Shown here: positions 34,500 to 43,920 of the stretch, in pieces
How positions within the stretch are numbered: the first letter of the stretch is position 1
Layout of the letters: each line of letters opens with the position of its first letter
Origin: Deltaproteobacteria bacterium HGW-Deltaproteobacteria-15
Lineage (GTDB): Bacteria; Desulfobacterota; DSM-4660; Desulfatiglandales; HGW-15
DNA: 64,000 nucleotides
Reading direction: 5' to 3'
Assembly (NCBI GenBank): GCA_002840535.1
Contig: PHBH01000028.1
Coordinates: 109,932 to 173,931 of the forward strand
Notes under the pieces: model-generated
Seen by the model: the letters and a program-made list of their open reading frames with translations, nothing else
The model's database searches: none
What the model was told of the DNA's origin: nothing
Made by a program: the position numbers and the translations under genes

Positions 34500-35536
34500 A
34501 GAGGGTTCCCCTCCCTGCCCTTGTCCTGCTTATCGGTCTCCTCGCCCTTTGCGTGCTTGCAGCGGTTTTTCAGAATCCCACGGGAACCTTCCTCTTAGAC
34601 CCCGATAGACTCCTGAATCGAGTGATATGGCCTCTCCTGAGACTCTCCTTCTTCATCTCGATCGGGCTCTTTGCAGCACTCGTCGTGGAAGGGGCCGGAT
34701 GGACGAACCGCCTGGCAATCCTCGCCCGTCCCTTCATGCGTTGGGGGCATCTTTCCAATCAAATTGGCAGCGCCTTCACCACATCCTTCTTCTCGGGAGT
34801 CTCGTCGCTTGCAATGCTGGCCTCCTTTCACCGGGAAGGAAAAATGGGCAAAAAAGAGGTAATCCTGGCCGTGCTTCTGGATACCTTTCCGTCCTATTTT
34901 CTTCACCTGCCCACCACCTTTTTCATCATCCTGCCCCTGGTGGGAAAGGCGGGCATCATTTTTCTCCTTGTCACTCTGGCCGCCGCACTTCTCCGGTTCG
35001 GAACGGTGCTTGTGTACACCCGCCTTACGCTCCCGGCACAGGAGTCGACTCTTACGGCAGAAAGGTCCGGAAGCAAGACCTGGAGCGCGCTTTTCCCGGG
35101 TTCCTTGAAAAGGCTTTCCACGCGTCTGACCCGGATTCTTCTCATCGTTGCGCCCGTCTATATGATCATGCTTCTTATTTCGGATCTTGGTTTTTTTGAT
35201 TGGATCAGAACGAGCGTTGCCCTGGGAATCGGCGAGAATCTGTTCCCGGTGGAAGGAATTTCCGTCGTCATTCTCAGTCTGCTTGCAGAGGCGACTTCGG
35301 GATACGCAGCGGCGGGCGCAATGCTGCAATCGGGCACCCTCACCATCCCTCAGACCGTGCTTGCCCTGATCGCAGGACAGATCATAGGCGCGCCCTTGAG
35401 GGCGCTCCGTCATCAACTCCCCTACTATATGGGAATTTTCAGCCCGGGGATGGGGATCACCCTCATTGCGGCGAGTCAGTGCTTTAGAATACTGAGTCTC
35501 GTTGTCGCAGCTGGGCTGTTCCTGATGATTGCATAG
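34496..35536 (+). CDS. Nucleoside-recognition (Gate) domain membrane protein in a B12 locus
   Basis: The 346-residue protein has about eight to nine helices and two Gate-type regions: AFTTSFFSGVSSLAMLAS near residue 95 and AEATSGYAAAGAMLQSGTLT near 265, with the inverted repeat expected of this fold. The family includes spore maturation proteins and transporters of unclear substrate. Translational coupling to cbiL and the riboswitch-linked genes upstream suggest a corrinoid- or cobalt-related transport step, but this is inference only. Confidence 0.75.
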   Translation: MKRVPLPALVLLIGLLALCVLAAVFQNPTGTFLLDPDRLLNRVIWPLLRLSFFISIGLFAALVVEGAGWTNRLAILARPFMRWGHLSNQIGSAFTTSFFSGVSSLAMLASFHREGKMGKKEVILAVLLDTFPSYFLHLPTTFFIILPLVGKAGIIFLLVTLAAALLRFGTVLVYTRLTLPAQESTLTAERSGSKTWSALFPGSLKRLSTRLTRILLIVAPVYMIMLLISDLGFFDWIRTSVALGIGENLFPVEGISVVILSLLAEATSGYAAAGAMLQSGTLTIPQTVLALIAGQIIGAPLRALRHQLPYYMGIFSPGMGITLIAASQCFRILSLVVAAGLFLMIA

Positions 35537-35967
35537 CGCAAAGAGCATAGCGAAAAAGAAAGACAAGAAGATCCCATCAGGGCGGTGCCTAGGTCGATGT
35601 CAGTGTAGTGTCTCAGCGATGACTTTACATTTTCGTCATTCCGGACTTGTCGAAGATCCCGCTCAGGCGGGGATCCGGAATTCAGTCCTTTCACCCTGGA
35701 TCCCCGCTTTCGAGGCTGTGTCGCAATGTCATTTCGAGTCGAAGCCGAGAAATCTTGGTTTTGCACGCCACCACTTCCGTCACTTCGGTTGAATGAAACC
35801 CTTCCGGCGAAAGCCGGGAGCCGGAATGATTCTGCCCTTTGGTCTCTGCGCTATGCGCCATGCTGTTTTCCACTAGCTTTTCTTGCCGTTGACTCTGGTG
35901 GGATGTTCCATTATGATGCATCGACGTGGGAAAACACGAATTTTGAAACACAGGGAGAAAGTGCTCC
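35537..35967. other. Intergenic region with palindromic dispersed repeats
   Basis: Copies of the GTCATTCCGG..GATCCGGAAT and GAAACCCTTCCGGCGAAAGC repeat types lie at about 35636-35840, including a GTCATTTCGAGTCGAAGCCG half-element. No gene was recognised; the small ORFs here read through the repeats. Confidence 0.6.
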
Positions 35968-36669
35968 ATGCACCCCATAGCCTCTGAAGAGACCTTTTCG
36001 GACGGACAACTGATCTTCAAGGAGGGCAGCCCCGGAGACTGGGTCTACGTGATCCTCTCGGGCGCCGTGGAGATCACCAAGGAAGTCGAGGGCAGAAAAC
36101 TCGTCATAGAGGTGTTGAAGGAAGGGGAGGTCTTCGGGGAACTCGGGTTTCTCGGAGGAATAAAGAGAACGGCTGCTGCCAGAGCGGTCGGGGAAACCAT
36201 GCTGGGCGTGATCGATCGGACCTTCCTGGACAGTGAGTTCAACAAGCTTACTGCCGAATTCCGGTCCATCCTGAACGCGGTAGTCCTCAGATTCAAAAAG
36301 ATGATGGAAGAGCGAATTTCCCAGTTTCCATACAGAACGGATCCCCGCTGCAATAAGTCCGTTGCCCTCACCTATAAGGACCGCCAGTCATTCGTGAATG
36401 CCTGCATGGGGAACATCAGCGCGAAAGGACTCTTTGTGCGGACAGATCACCCCCTGGCACAGGGCGAAAGCTTCTTCCTGAAGCTGCAGCTTCCGGATGT
36501 TCCGCAGCCCCTGATCATACCATCGCAGGTGGTCTGGTGCCGGAAGCCCGGCGAACAGGCTGAAAAAGGGCTTCCCGGTATGGCGGTCAAGTTTCTCGAA
36601 ATTAGCCCCAAGGATGACGAGGTAATCAAGAAATTCTTCCAGGAACTCCTGGGAAGGAAGCCGGCGTGA
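35968..36669 (+). CDS. Cyclic nucleotide-binding and PilZ domain protein
   Basis: Residues ~8-115 form a cNMP-binding beta-barrel (FKEGSPGDWVYVILSGAVEI, VFGELGFLGGIKRTAAARA, the phosphate-binding cassette region). Residues ~125-228 resemble PilZ domains of the myxobacterial subtype (NISAKGLFVRTDHPLAQGES, GMAVKFLEIS), with the xxSxxG turn that contacts c-di-GMP. There is no DNA-binding domain. It may join cAMP- or cGMP-like and c-di-GMP signals to a protein partner. Monocistronic by position. The arginine-rich N-terminal motif of PilZ is not clearly seen, so nucleotide binding is uncertain. Confidence 0.85.
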   Translation: MHPIASEETFSDGQLIFKEGSPGDWVYVILSGAVEITKEVEGRKLVIEVLKEGEVFGELGFLGGIKRTAAARAVGETMLGVIDRTFLDSEFNKLTAEFRSILNAVVLRFKKMMEERISQFPYRTDPRCNKSVALTYKDRQSFVNACMGNISAKGLFVRTDHPLAQGESFFLKLQLPDVPQPLIIPSQVVWCRKPGEQAEKGLPGMAVKFLEISPKDDEVIKKFFQELLGRKPA

Positions 36670-36739
36670 GATGAAAAAAATGGGGTTCATGTTTTCTTTA
36701 GAAATGTGCCTGCAAATGGGCTACCGCTGTGGCTTCTTT

Positions 36740-36856
36740 TATTTTATCAGGCTGCCCGCGGCCGGGCGGTCGTGGACCGGAGGAGGGGGATAGATCCTGC
36801 TCCGGAACGACGGACAGAGGCCATGGGCAAAAAAAGCTCATGGCCTTTTGATTTTT
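36740..36856 (+). ncRNA. Structured leader with terminator-like hairpin, unassigned
   Basis: Hairpin GCCCG-CGGC-CGGGC (36754-36767) is followed by a longer one whose outer arms GTCGT (36769-36773) and ACGAC (36807-36811) enclose CCGGAG (36777-36782) with CTCCGG (36800-36805). Then GGCCATGGGC (36819-36828) pairs with GCTCATGGCC (36836-36845) before TTTTGATTTTT, an intrinsic-terminator layout. It may be an attenuator or riboswitch; no known class was recognised. Confidence 0.5.
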
Positions 36857-36878
36857 CGATCATGGAGGTGAAAGGAAT

Positions 36879-38765
36879 ATGAAATGGGAGTCTATATACG
36901 AGGAAAAGAAGACAACGCTGGAAAACGCGCTCAAGGCTGTGAAGCGGGGCGCCAAGGTATTCCTCGGATCAGCCTGCGGGGAACCGAGTCATCTGGTGCA
37001 GGGCTTGATTGAGCGGGCCGGCAGGCTCCACGATGTCCAGATCCTGCATTTCGTGACACTTGGAGACGCGCCTTATACTGAAAAGCGATTCGACAATCGC
37101 TTTCGCCACAATGCATTCTTTGTGGGCCCCAGTACAAGAGAAGCGATCAACCAGGCTCGTGCCGATTACACTCCCATTTTCATTTCCGAAATCCCGGATC
37201 TCTTTCGCAGAAAAATCGTGCCGGTCGATGTCGCGCTCGTCCAGACCTCTCCTCCCGATCCCTATGGCTTTGTGAGCCTGGGGATTTCCGTGGATATCAC
37301 GAAGGCGGCTGTGGAATCTGCCCGGGTTGTCATTGCCCAAGTGAACCGTCATATGCCCAGGACCATGGGAGACAGCTTTATTTCCATTGAAAAGATCGAC
37401 TACCTGGTTGAAAAAGACGACCCGCTCCTGGAGTTTCCTTATCCGATTCCCGACGAGGCGGGGAAAAGCATCGCCAGGAATGCGGCGAGGCTCATCAGCG
37501 ACGGCGATACGCTGCACATCGGATACGGCCATCTCCCTTATGCCGTGCTGCAGTTCATCCATGACAGGAAAGATCTGGGCGTTCACACGGAGGTCCTGTC
37601 GGACGACTTCATCGATCTCATCGAAGAGGGGGTGATCACAGGGGAGAACAAGACCTTCCACCCCGGAAAAGTTATCTGCAGTTTCTGCATCGGCACTCAG
37701 AGGGTTTACGACTATGTCAGGGACAATCCGCGAATCGGCTTCTATCCGGCAGAGGTGGTGTACAACCCCATGACGATCGCACGGAACGATCGAATGGTCT
37801 CCATCGGAAGCGCGCTGGAGGTGGATCTGAGCGGTCAAATCTGCAGCGAATCCAAAGGGCATCACTTCTACAGCGGCATAGGAGGGAGACTGGATTTCAT
37901 TCGTGGAGCGGCCTTGTCCAAAGGGGGAAAATCCGTGATCACCCTCCCTTCCACAACCAAGGACGGTCTTGCTTCAAGGATCGTGGCCAATCTTCAGGAG
38001 GGGGCCGGGGTGGTTGCCACAAGAGGAGACGTGAAGTATGTGGTGACCGAGTACGGAATCGCCTATCTTCATGGAAAAAGTGTGAGGGAAAGGGCTATGG
38101 CGCTTATCAATATCGCGCACCCGAAATTCCGAAAAGAACTTCTGGAAGCGGCGAAGAGGCATGCCTATGTCTACCCCGATCAGACTTTCATCCACTCCGA
38201 AAACCATGCCTATCCGGACGAAGAGGAGGCTTCGGCAACCCTTTCGAACGGCACAGCTATCACCATTCGTCCCATCAAGCCCACGGATGAGGTGCAACTT
38301 CAGGACTTCTTCTACTCCCATTCGGAGGAGACGATCTATTTGAGATACTTCCGAACCGTCAGGAGCATGCCCCATTCCACGGCCCAGGCCATGGTGAACG
38401 TGGACTACAAGAATCACATGGCCTTTGTAGCCACTATCGGGGAGATCGGCCTTGAACGGATCATCGCGGTTGCGCGCTATGCAATCGAAAAGGAGCATTC
38501 AGGTATGGTGGAGGTGGCCTACACCACCCACGAAGATTACCAGGGACTCGGACTTGGAACCATGCTCCAGGAGCGGTTGGAGGCGTATGCAAAGCGGATG
38601 GGATTTCGCGGAGCGGTCGGATATCTGTTCGAGGACAATATGGCCATGCTGAAGACCTTTTCCAGAAAAGGGCAGTACCAGGCGGAGATTCTGGAAGACG
38701 GGATCTTGAGGGTATGGCGGTATCTTAACGGCGAAGGAGCAGCGGATAGTACAGTTAATAGTTAA
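36879..38765 (+). CDS. Acetyl-CoA hydrolase/CoA-transferase fused to a GNAT acetyltransferase
   Basis: Residues ~1-440 are a class I CoA-transferase/acetyl-CoA hydrolase (butyryl- or 4-hydroxybutyrate CoA-transferase type): GSACGEPSHLV, DVALVQTSPPDPYGFVSLG, and the catalytic Glu region GQICSESKGHHFYSGIGG. Residues ~450-620 are a GNAT domain (TIRPIKPTDEVQLQDFF, with EDYQGLGLGTMLQERL binding acetyl-CoA). It may swap CoA between acids and be linked to protein acetylation. The final residues (DSTVNS) and the stop lie in a TTAACAG-type repeat. AGGTGAAAGG precedes the ATG. Confidence 0.9.
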   Translation: MKWESIYEEKKTTLENALKAVKRGAKVFLGSACGEPSHLVQGLIERAGRLHDVQILHFVTLGDAPYTEKRFDNRFRHNAFFVGPSTREAINQARADYTPIFISEIPDLFRRKIVPVDVALVQTSPPDPYGFVSLGISVDITKAAVESARVVIAQVNRHMPRTMGDSFISIEKIDYLVEKDDPLLEFPYPIPDEAGKSIARNAARLISDGDTLHIGYGHLPYAVLQFIHDRKDLGVHTEVLSDDFIDLIEEGVITGENKTFHPGKVICSFCIGTQRVYDYVRDNPRIGFYPAEVVYNPMTIARNDRMVSIGSALEVDLSGQICSESKGHHFYSGIGGRLDFIRGAALSKGGKSVITLPSTTKDGLASRIVANLQEGAGVVATRGDVKYVVTEYGIAYLHGKSVRERAMALINIAHPKFRKELLEAAKRHAYVYPDQTFIHSENHAYPDEEEASATLSNGTAITIRPIKPTDEVQLQDFFYSHSEETIYLRYFRTVRSMPHSTAQAMVNVDYKNHMAFVATIGEIGLERIIAVARYAIEKEHSGMVEVAYTTHEDYQGLGLGTMLQERLEAYAKRMGFRGAVGYLFEDNMAMLKTFSRKGQYQAEILEDGILRVWRYLNGEGAADSTVNS

Positions 38766-39071
38766 CAGTTATTTGGCCGCGGCGAATAGCCGGCAGACGG
38801 CCTTGTCCCACAAAGGACTTTTTTTACAATTCTTAAATCAACGCACATAAACCTTTTACAATTCTGTCATAAAAAAGTTGTCATCTCGACCCCCGCGACT
38901 CGCGCGGGATAAACTGCGGGAGAGATCTTTTAACTAACTATTAACTGATAACCATTAACTATTCATTCATCTTAAGCCCCCTACCTACCGGTAAGTAAGG
39001 CCATTGACGCCCTGATGTTTGCGTGCTATCGTCATGCCTCCAAATACCGAACATAGCAGGATCTTTCAGGA
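38766..39071. other. Intergenic region with 7-bp-period repeats and a composite repeat
   Basis: GTTAATA GTTAACA GTTA overlaps the preceding gene's end. GTCATCTCGACC..GGGAGAGATC (38880-38928) then runs into TAACTAT TAACTGA TAACCAT TAACTAT (38930-38965). A palindromic operator candidate follows at 38979-39000. Confidence 0.65.
38979..39000. promoter_or_regulatory. Palindromic operator candidate upstream of the TetR-RND operon
   Basis: CCCTACCTACCGGTAAGTAAGG is an 11-bp-arm palindrome with two mismatches, centred on ACCGGT and lying 72 bases before the TetR start. It fits an autoregulatory TetR-family site. Confidence 0.55.
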
Positions 39072-39689
39072 ATGAGCGGCAGGAAAAACAACAAGGGCGT
39101 GGACGAGCAGACCGCCAGGAGGGCGCTCCTGGTTACCGCCACGGAACTCTTTGCGAAAAAAGGGTATGCCAGCGTCTCCGTGAGAGAGATCGTGGAGTCG
39201 GCCGGCATGACCAAGCCCATGCTTTACTACTATTTCTCGAACAAGGAAGGCCTCTTCCGCTCCATTCTCGATTGGGGAGCCGATATCCAGGAGGAAATCC
39301 TCTTGAAGGCGACCACGAGCAGTGGATCGGTTATGGACAGGCTCAACCTTCTTTATCACAGCACCTACGAGCGGGTCCTGGAGCACATGGATTTCTTCAG
39401 GTTGATCCACAACCTGATTTTCGGCCCTCCACAGGGTGCGCCGAAATACGATCTCGATATCTACCACAAGAGGATGATGGAGGCCATCAAGACCATCTAC
39501 CAGGAGGGGGTCGAAAAAGGTGAGGTAAGGAGAGAAGACCCGGATCTGGTGGCCGCTCTTCTCATGGGACTGATCGATTTCTGTTTTCACACGGTCTTTC
39601 TCCATCCTGAACACGAAAATACTGAAAGGCCCGAGCGGTTATTGCGACTCGCTTTCAAGGGCCTTCAGCTGCATGAGGCGGATCAATGA
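39072..39689 (+). CDS. TetR/AcrR family transcriptional regulator of the RND pump
   Basis: The N-terminal helix-turn-helix reads LLVTATELFAKKGYASVSVR, then EIVESAGMTKPMLYYYFSNKEGLF, the classic TetR form. The rest (~residues 65-205) is a helical ligand domain. Its stop overlaps the periplasmic adaptor gene (ATGA), so it is the first gene of the efflux operon and probably represses it from the upstream palindrome. Inducer unknown. Confidence 0.92.
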   Translation: MSGRKNNKGVDEQTARRALLVTATELFAKKGYASVSVREIVESAGMTKPMLYYYFSNKEGLFRSILDWGADIQEEILLKATTSSGSVMDRLNLLYHSTYERVLEHMDFFRLIHNLIFGPPQGAPKYDLDIYHKRMMEAIKTIYQEGVEKGEVRREDPDLVAALLMGLIDFCFHTVFLHPEHENTERPERLLRLAFKGLQLHEADQ

Positions 39690-40747
39690 AAATGCGGCTT
39701 TTCCACACGGCGATGACAGTTCTTGTTTTTCTCTGGGCCGCTTCGGGTCTGGGCTGCAACCATTCGGAGAGCAGCACCGCACCCGAAAAGAACGGCAAGG
39801 AGGAACAGAAGAGATTGATTCAGGTCTCGGTCCAGACAGTGGAACCTTCCCCCATTCGGGACATCCTGGTCCTGCCGGCGCAGACCGAAGCCTGGCAGGA
39901 TGTAAGGGTGGCTGCAGACACCGGCGGCCGGGTGGATTGGATCGGGCCTCGGGAGGGACATCAGGTCAAAAAGGATCAGCTTCTGGCCAGGATCGATGTC
40001 GCTGCGCACAAGGCCGCGCTCGACCGGGCAGAGGCGGCATTCAAGCTGGCCGAAGAACTCTGCGAACGTCGACAGAGACTCCATGAGCGCAAGATCATCA
40101 ACCAGGAAGATCTGGATAGAAGTCTGACCGAGCGTATTCTTGCCCAGGGAAATCTCACACAGGCGCGGATCGAATATGAGCGGGGTTTCACGCAAGCCCC
40201 GATCAGCGGATTCGTCAACTACCTCTACGTGGATCAAGGCGAGTTCGTGGATAAGGGGAAACCGCTCCTCGATCTGGTGGATGTGGAAAAAATCAAGATC
40301 AATGTGGACATGCCCGAGCTCGACGTGCGCTTTATCCAATCGGGGCAAGCTGCGAAGGTCACGGTAGACGCCCTTCCCGGCTCGGAGTGGACCGGCACCG
40401 TCGACTTTGTCTCCTTCAAGGCAGACCCGGGCACCAAGACCTTTCAGGTTCGGGTTGTCATCCCCAACGCGGACCATCGGGTGAGGCCGGGGATGATCGC
40501 AAGGGTCGCTTTCCTGCGGAGGGTAATTCCCGAAGCCGTGACAGCACCGCTTTTTGCCATTGTCGAGAAGAGCGGTGAGAGAATGGTCTTTGTGGAAAAT
40601 AACGGGATCATTCAGGCGAGAGCCGTGTCGCTGGGTGTGATCGAAGGAGACCGGATCCAGGTCACGAAGGGGCTGAATCCGGGCGACCGTCTCGTAATCG
40701 CAGGACAGACCTTTGTGGAAGAAGGAATGAAGGTGCAGGTCCAATGA
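39686..40747 (+). CDS. RND efflux periplasmic adaptor lipoprotein
   Basis: A lipoprotein signal ends in the lipobox SGLGC, so the mature adaptor is anchored by Cys near residue 24. The membrane-fusion-protein layout follows: barrel-sandwich half (VRVAADTGGRVDWIGPREGH with KKDQLLARID), helical hairpin (~residues 110-160), second half (FTQAPISGFVNYLYVDQGEF), then beta-barrel and membrane-proximal parts. It links the inner-membrane pump to an outer-membrane channel, which is absent here. Coupled by ATGA to both neighbours. Confidence 0.92.
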   Translation: MKMRLFHTAMTVLVFLWAASGLGCNHSESSTAPEKNGKEEQKRLIQVSVQTVEPSPIRDILVLPAQTEAWQDVRVAADTGGRVDWIGPREGHQVKKDQLLARIDVAAHKAALDRAEAAFKLAEELCERRQRLHERKIINQEDLDRSLTERILAQGNLTQARIEYERGFTQAPISGFVNYLYVDQGEFVDKGKPLLDLVDVEKIKINVDMPELDVRFIQSGQAAKVTVDALPGSEWTGTVDFVSFKADPGTKTFQVRVVIPNADHRVRPGMIARVAFLRRVIPEAVTAPLFAIVEKSGERMVFVENNGIIQARAVSLGVIEGDRIQVTKGLNPGDRLVIAGQTFVEEGMKVQVQ

Positions 40748-43700
40748 TTGTCAATCAGGTTGCGCTCAAACGTCAGGCAGCGGTACTGGCGCTGATGGTA
40801 CTCCTGGTCGTAGCCGGGATTTACTGCTATCGAACCCTGCCCCGCGAGGCCTTTCCGGACATTACCATACCCTATGTCTTTGTCTCGACCACCTATGAAG
40901 GGGTTGCCCCCGAAGACATGGAGAAACTGATCACCATTCCCATTGAACGAAAGCTGAAGGGAATTTCGGATCTGGAGGAGATTCGTTCCACCTCTGCGGA
41001 GGGGTTTTCGACGGTTGCCGTGAAGTTCCTTGCAGGCGTCAACATCGACGATGCGCTTCAGAAGGTGAGGGATAAAGTAGACCAGGCAAAGGCCGATCTG
41101 CCCCCTGACCTCCCCGACGATCCTGTCATCAAGGAAGTGAACTTCTCGGACATCCCGGTGATCAGGGTGGTTCTCTCTGGCCCGTTCAGTCTTCGCCGTC
41201 TTCAGAGTTTTGCAGAGGACCTGCAGGACAGGATCGAATCCGTCCCGGGAGTGCTCGAGGCGAGGGTCACGGGGGGCATAGAGCGCGCCATCCAGGTGGA
41301 ATTCGATCTGGACCGGGTCGCTGCCTACAATGTTCCTTTCTCCGGCATTATCCAGTCCGTGACGCGCAGCAATGTGAACATGCCGGGCGGGAGCATGGAT
41401 ATCGGGGAAGGCAAGTACCTGGTCAGGGTACCGGAGGATTTCAAGCACCCGTCCGAGATCTTCTCCATTGTGGCTTTTGTAAAAGACGGGAAGCCTGTGT
41501 ATCTGCGGGATCTGGCAACGATCAACGACAGTTACAAGGATCCCCTCACCAGGAGCCGCCTCAACGGACGCCAGAGCATAACCCTGGCGGTCATCAAGAG
41601 AAGCGGAGAGAACATCGTCAGGATCTCGGATGAGGTGAAACAGGCGGTCGCCGATATGAAGGAACAGCTTCCGCCTTCGCTCCGGATAGACCTGACCTCG
41701 GACATGTCCGACGACGTACGGCTCATGGTCTCCGATCTGGAGAACAACATCATAACCGGATTGATCCTGGTTCTGGCGGTGATTTTCGCATTCATCAACG
41801 GCCAGTCGGCCCTGTTCATCTCTCTTGCCATTCCCTATTCCATGTTCATCGCCTTCACCATACTTCTCGGCTTCAACATCACCCTCAACATGGTCGTTCT
41901 CTTCTCGCTCATCCTCGCGCTCGGGATGCTCGTGGACAACGGCATCGTGATCGTGGAGAACATCTACCGTCATATGCAGGAGGGAAAGTCCAGGTACCAG
42001 GCCGCCCTGGCTGCAACGAACGAAGTTGCATGGCCGGTGATCACCTCCACGTTGACGACTCTCGGCGCCTTCTTTCCCATCCTCTTCTGGCCGGGAATCA
42101 TGGGCGAGTTCATGTCCTTCCTGCCCCAGACGGTCATCATCACCCTTTCCGCTTCTCTTTTCGTGGCCCTGGTCATCAACCCCGTGCTCTCCGCCCGTTA
42201 CCAGAAGATGAAGCCTGCCCACAGGGTCAGCTCCTCCCCGGGACGGGAGCCTTTGGTGAAAAGGTTCTATCTCAGGCTCCTCACATGGTCCCTGAATAAT
42301 CGTTTCCTCGTGATCTTGACCAGCCTCGTCCTGCTCATCGGATCTGTTGCGGGGTATGCAAAATTCGGCAAGGGTATGGAGTTTTTCCCGGAAGTCGATC
42401 CCAAGCGGGTGAACGTGCACATCAAGGCGCCCGAGGGCACCAACCTGGATGCTTCCGATGCTCTGGTTTCCCAGGTGGAAAAGGTCGTTTCCGAGTACCA
42501 GGACATCCGATTCGTGATCACCAACGTAGGTTCTGTTGGCGGCGACCCCTTCTCCCAGGGAGGCACAGGGACCCACATCAACCGGATAGTCCTCGATTTC
42601 AAGGAGATACACCAACGGTCCAGGCCTTCACCCGAGACCATCAAGGAGCTGAGGGGGAGGCTCCTCGGAATGATGAGCGGCGCCGAGGTCCAGGTCGAAA
42701 AGGAGGAAGAGGGACCTCCCACCGGCCCTCCCGTGAGCCTGGAGATTTCCGGGAAGGACATCCTGGTTCTCGGCGAACTGGCCGACAGGGTGCGGAAAAG
42801 AATCAAAGATGTGCCCGGCCTGGTAGACTTGAAGGACAACTTCGTGAAGGGGAAGCCCGAGATCAGGGTCAGGGTGGATAAGGAAAAGGCGGCGCTCCTC
42901 GGTCTCGATACCTATCTGATCGCCTACACGGTCAAGGCAGCGGTCAACGGCGCAAAGGTGGGCGTCTACCGGGAGGGAAAGGATGAATATGACATCATGG
43001 CCCGATTGCCCGAAAAGGACCGCAGATCCTTCGAGAATCTGAGGAGAATCACGGTCTCGGGGCCCAGGGGCGAGCCGGTGCCGATCACGAGTATAGCCGA
43101 GATCAGTCCGGCAAGCGGCATGGGCGCCATCATGAGGCTGGATCAGAAAAGGGTCGTGACAATCACGGGGGATGTTTCGGGCCGGCTGGCCAATGATGTG
43201 ATCCGGGATATTGAGAGGATCCTCTCCAGGCAAGACTGGCCCCGGGGTTATGAATACAGATTCACGGGCGAGCAGAAAGAGCAGCAGAAGGCCCAGGCCT
43301 TTCTAAGCAAGGCGTTTGTCGCCGCGCTTTTCACCATACTCATCATCCTCATGTTCCAGTTCAACTCTCTCAGCACGCCCCTCATTGTCATGACCTCGGT
43401 TCTCCTCTCCCTCGTCGGTGTTTTTGCCGGCCTCCTGATCACTTCCACCCCATTCGGGGTCATCATGACGGGAATCGGTGTAATCAGTCTTGCTGGAGTG
43501 GTTGTAAACAACGCCATTGTGCTGATAGACTATTACAACCAGTTGATGGAAAGAGGTCTCGCTTCAAAGGACGCCCTGATCGCGGCGGGAATGGTGCGCT
43601 TCCGACCGGTCATGCTGACGGCGATTACAACGATCTTGGGCCTTTTGCCAATGGCTATACGGGTCAGCTTCGATTTCCGCAAACTCGCATGGGATGTCGG

Positions 43701-43899
43701 AGGGGAATCCTCTCAATGGTGGGGATCCATGGCGGTAGCGGTGATATTCGGACTCGGTTTTGCCACCATCCTCACGCTTGTGGTGGTTCCGGTCCTCTGC
43801 TCAGTACAGTACAGCTTCCAGCACCGCTTTGGGAAGATCCGCACGGGTCAGCCGGTTCAACCCGAGAGGGTCCCATTGAGCGCGGGCGGATCATTCTAG
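40744..43899 (+). CDS. RND-family multidrug efflux pump (AcrB/MdtB type)
   Basis: This 1051-residue inner-membrane transporter has the duplicated RND layout: twelve helices and two large periplasmic domains (~residues 33-330 and ~550-860). Helix 4 contains LFSLILALGMLVDNGIVIVE with the paired Asp-type proton relay region, and the second half repeats the pattern in GIGVISLAGVVVNNAIVLID. PDITIPYVFVSTTYEGVAPE marks the porter domain start. It exports drugs, lipids or metabolites using the proton gradient; substrate unknown. Complete, no frameshift. Confidence 0.95.
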   Translation: MIVNQVALKRQAAVLALMVLLVVAGIYCYRTLPREAFPDITIPYVFVSTTYEGVAPEDMEKLITIPIERKLKGISDLEEIRSTSAEGFSTVAVKFLAGVNIDDALQKVRDKVDQAKADLPPDLPDDPVIKEVNFSDIPVIRVVLSGPFSLRRLQSFAEDLQDRIESVPGVLEARVTGGIERAIQVEFDLDRVAAYNVPFSGIIQSVTRSNVNMPGGSMDIGEGKYLVRVPEDFKHPSEIFSIVAFVKDGKPVYLRDLATINDSYKDPLTRSRLNGRQSITLAVIKRSGENIVRISDEVKQAVADMKEQLPPSLRIDLTSDMSDDVRLMVSDLENNIITGLILVLAVIFAFINGQSALFISLAIPYSMFIAFTILLGFNITLNMVVLFSLILALGMLVDNGIVIVENIYRHMQEGKSRYQAALAATNEVAWPVITSTLTTLGAFFPILFWPGIMGEFMSFLPQTVIITLSASLFVALVINPVLSARYQKMKPAHRVSSSPGREPLVKRFYLRLLTWSLNNRFLVILTSLVLLIGSVAGYAKFGKGMEFFPEVDPKRVNVHIKAPEGTNLDASDALVSQVEKVVSEYQDIRFVITNVGSVGGDPFSQGGTGTHINRIVLDFKEIHQRSRPSPETIKELRGRLLGMMSGAEVQVEKEEEGPPTGPPVSLEISGKDILVLGELADRVRKRIKDVPGLVDLKDNFVKGKPEIRVRVDKEKAALLGLDTYLIAYTVKAAVNGAKVGVYREGKDEYDIMARLPEKDRRSFENLRRITVSGPRGEPVPITSIAEISPASGMGAIMRLDQKRVVTITGDVSGRLANDVIRDIERILSRQDWPRGYEYRFTGEQKEQQKAQAFLSKAFVAALFTILIILMFQFNSLSTPLIVMTSVLLSLVGVFAGLLITSTPFGVIMTGIGVISLAGVVVNNAIVLIDYYNQLMERGLASKDALIAAGMVRFRPVMLTAITTILGLLPMAIRVSFDFRKLAWDVGGESSQWWGSMAVAVIFGLGFATILTLVVVPVLCSVQYSFQHRFGKIRTGQPVQPERVPLSAGGSF

Positions 43900-43920
43900 G
43901 AAAAAAGGGGTAACAGTCCT

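Noticed and set aside
40612-42615. 667-codon minus ORF opposite the RND pump gene
   Set aside because: Antisense shadow with His/Asp-rich composition; the plus frame is a complete RND transporter.
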